Source: a virus. Taken from it: a DNA stretch of 20,270 nt. The notes below the pieces were generated by a model. The model searched no databases. It had not been told where the DNA came from and worked only from the letters and a program-made list of their open reading frames with translations. Position numbers and translations under genes: made by a program. Location: positions 1-20,270 of the IMG/VR virus record IMGVR_UViG_3300042401_000109, one strand, 5' to 3'. Shown here piece after piece: positions 19,783 to 20,270 of the stretch; the stretch's first letter is position 1; each line of letters starts with the position of its first letter.

Positions 19783-20270
19783 TGCCCATCTCTTTTCTTA
19801 TTTTTGTTGCTGAAATAGAGTGTGTGGCATCGTCAAAAGATTCTTGTTCAATTTTATACCCAACATCTCTGCCGTATGTAATGTTTACAACATTAGGAAC
19901 AAGCTGAATTTCATATTGGCCTTGGTACAAAGGGTCAAGATCACGCTTGATAAAGTCTTTTACCTGATTGGCAGCAAACGGGTTTGAGCCGTTCCAACCC
20001 TGACAATCTCTAATCTGAATAACTACTTGACCAGTTTTTGCCAATGCTCTCTCAAACAGTTTACGATGGCCTTCATGCCAAGGTTGCCATCTGCCAAGCA
20101 TCTGAACAGTTTCTTTCTGCCAATCAAAGACGGGGCGTGGGCGGTCATCCAAAATGTGTGCGGCAATAAACTCACCCCACTTCTCAGCCTTTTGCTCAGT
20201 AATCCTAAAGTCATACTGTTCTGGCGCAACAAACACCTTGTTGGTGTCCTCAAAACGGCCTTGATTGATA
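19775..20270 (-). CDS. Nucleotidyltransferase-superfamily protein, 5' end beyond window (possible APS-kinase-like fusion)
   Basis: The frame is open to the right edge (residues INQGRFEDTNK precede a GTG at 20236 that could otherwise serve as start), so the gene is partial. The C-terminal domain has MLGRWQPWHEGHRKLFERAL with the HxGH motif of cytidylyl/adenylyltransferases, and ISATKIRKEMGI, the matching second nucleotide-binding motif. The upstream stretch RFEDTNKVFVAPEQYDFRIT is like the end of an adenylylsulfate-kinase-type P-loop domain found in phage fusions, from memory, but the kinase core itself is outside the window. It likely transfers a nucleotide to an unknown substrate in the cytoplasm. 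Substrate and kinase fusion are inference. Confidence 0.75.
   Translation of the reverse strand, partial: INQGRFEDTNKVFVAPEQYDFRITEQKAEKWGEFIAAHILDDRPRPVFDWQKETVQMLGRWQPWHEGHRKLFERALAKTGQVVIQIRDCQGWNGSNPFAANQVKDFIKRDLDPLYQGQYEIQLVPNVVNITYGRDVGYKIEQESFDDATHSISATKIRKEMGIE

Noticed and set aside
1-20270. CRISPR arrays, tRNA genes, insertion sequences, integrase or attachment sites
   Set aside because: No regularly spaced repeats, cloverleaf-like segments, transposase/integrase motifs or flanking direct repeats were visible; gene packing leaves no room.

Overview
The window is a contiguous piece of a tailed double-stranded DNA bacteriophage genome (or a prophage) with a P22-like podovirus virion. 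This rests on a run of minus-strand genes in P22 order: scaffold, coat, gp4-like adaptor, gp10-like tail accessory factor, a fibre protein and three DNA-ejection-type proteins. Gene packing is very tight, with ATGA and TAATG junctions throughout and no gap over 300 bases without a gene. No tRNA, integrase, IS or CRISPR is visible. The small-gene repertoire and moderate base composition resemble environmental or freshwater phages of Proteobacteria, perhaps Burkholderiales. The host is an inference from memory, not shown by the sequence.

Left arm, plus strand, 1-5151: the DNA recombination and replication module. After the tail of an unidentified gene come a Sak4/RecA-like P-loop ATPase, a DUF669-type ssDNA-binding-like protein, a PD-(D/E)XK nuclease with a Cas4/AddB-like cysteine signature, a 54-aa protein, and an SF2 helicase with a C-terminal zinc ribbon and probable GTG start. 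Five short, mostly overlapping genes follow, two of them rich in paired cysteines. Nuclease, annealing-type ATPase, ssDNA-binding protein and helicase together form a plausible single-strand-annealing or replication-coupled recombination system.

Right arm, minus strand, 20270 down to 5137: the late operon, read right to left. It enters the window inside a nucleotidyltransferase gene cut by the edge. Next come a 74-aa protein, a stand-alone tailspike-head-binding-like protein, scaffold, coat, two small beta-rich virion-type proteins, two small proteins, gp4-like, gp10-like, fibre, a cupin-fold protein and three ejection proteins. It ends in a lysis cassette of small membrane proteins, a three-TM holin-like protein and a GH24 lysozyme. 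Portal and terminase are not here and presumably lie beyond the right edge.

The two arms converge and their last genes overlap by 15 bases. Expression signals stand out around the capsid genes. Two near-identical 'hairpin plus AAAGGAAAA ribosome site' leaders flank the 133-aa gene, and the scaffold leader carries two inverted repeats, one covering its Shine-Dalgarno sequence. The most distinctive points are the Cas4-like cysteine set in the exonuclease, the nested tiny membrane genes of the lysis region, the duplicated capsid leaders, the possible scaffold translational switch, and the nucleotidyltransferase/small-protein/tailspike-stub insert next to the scaffold gene.
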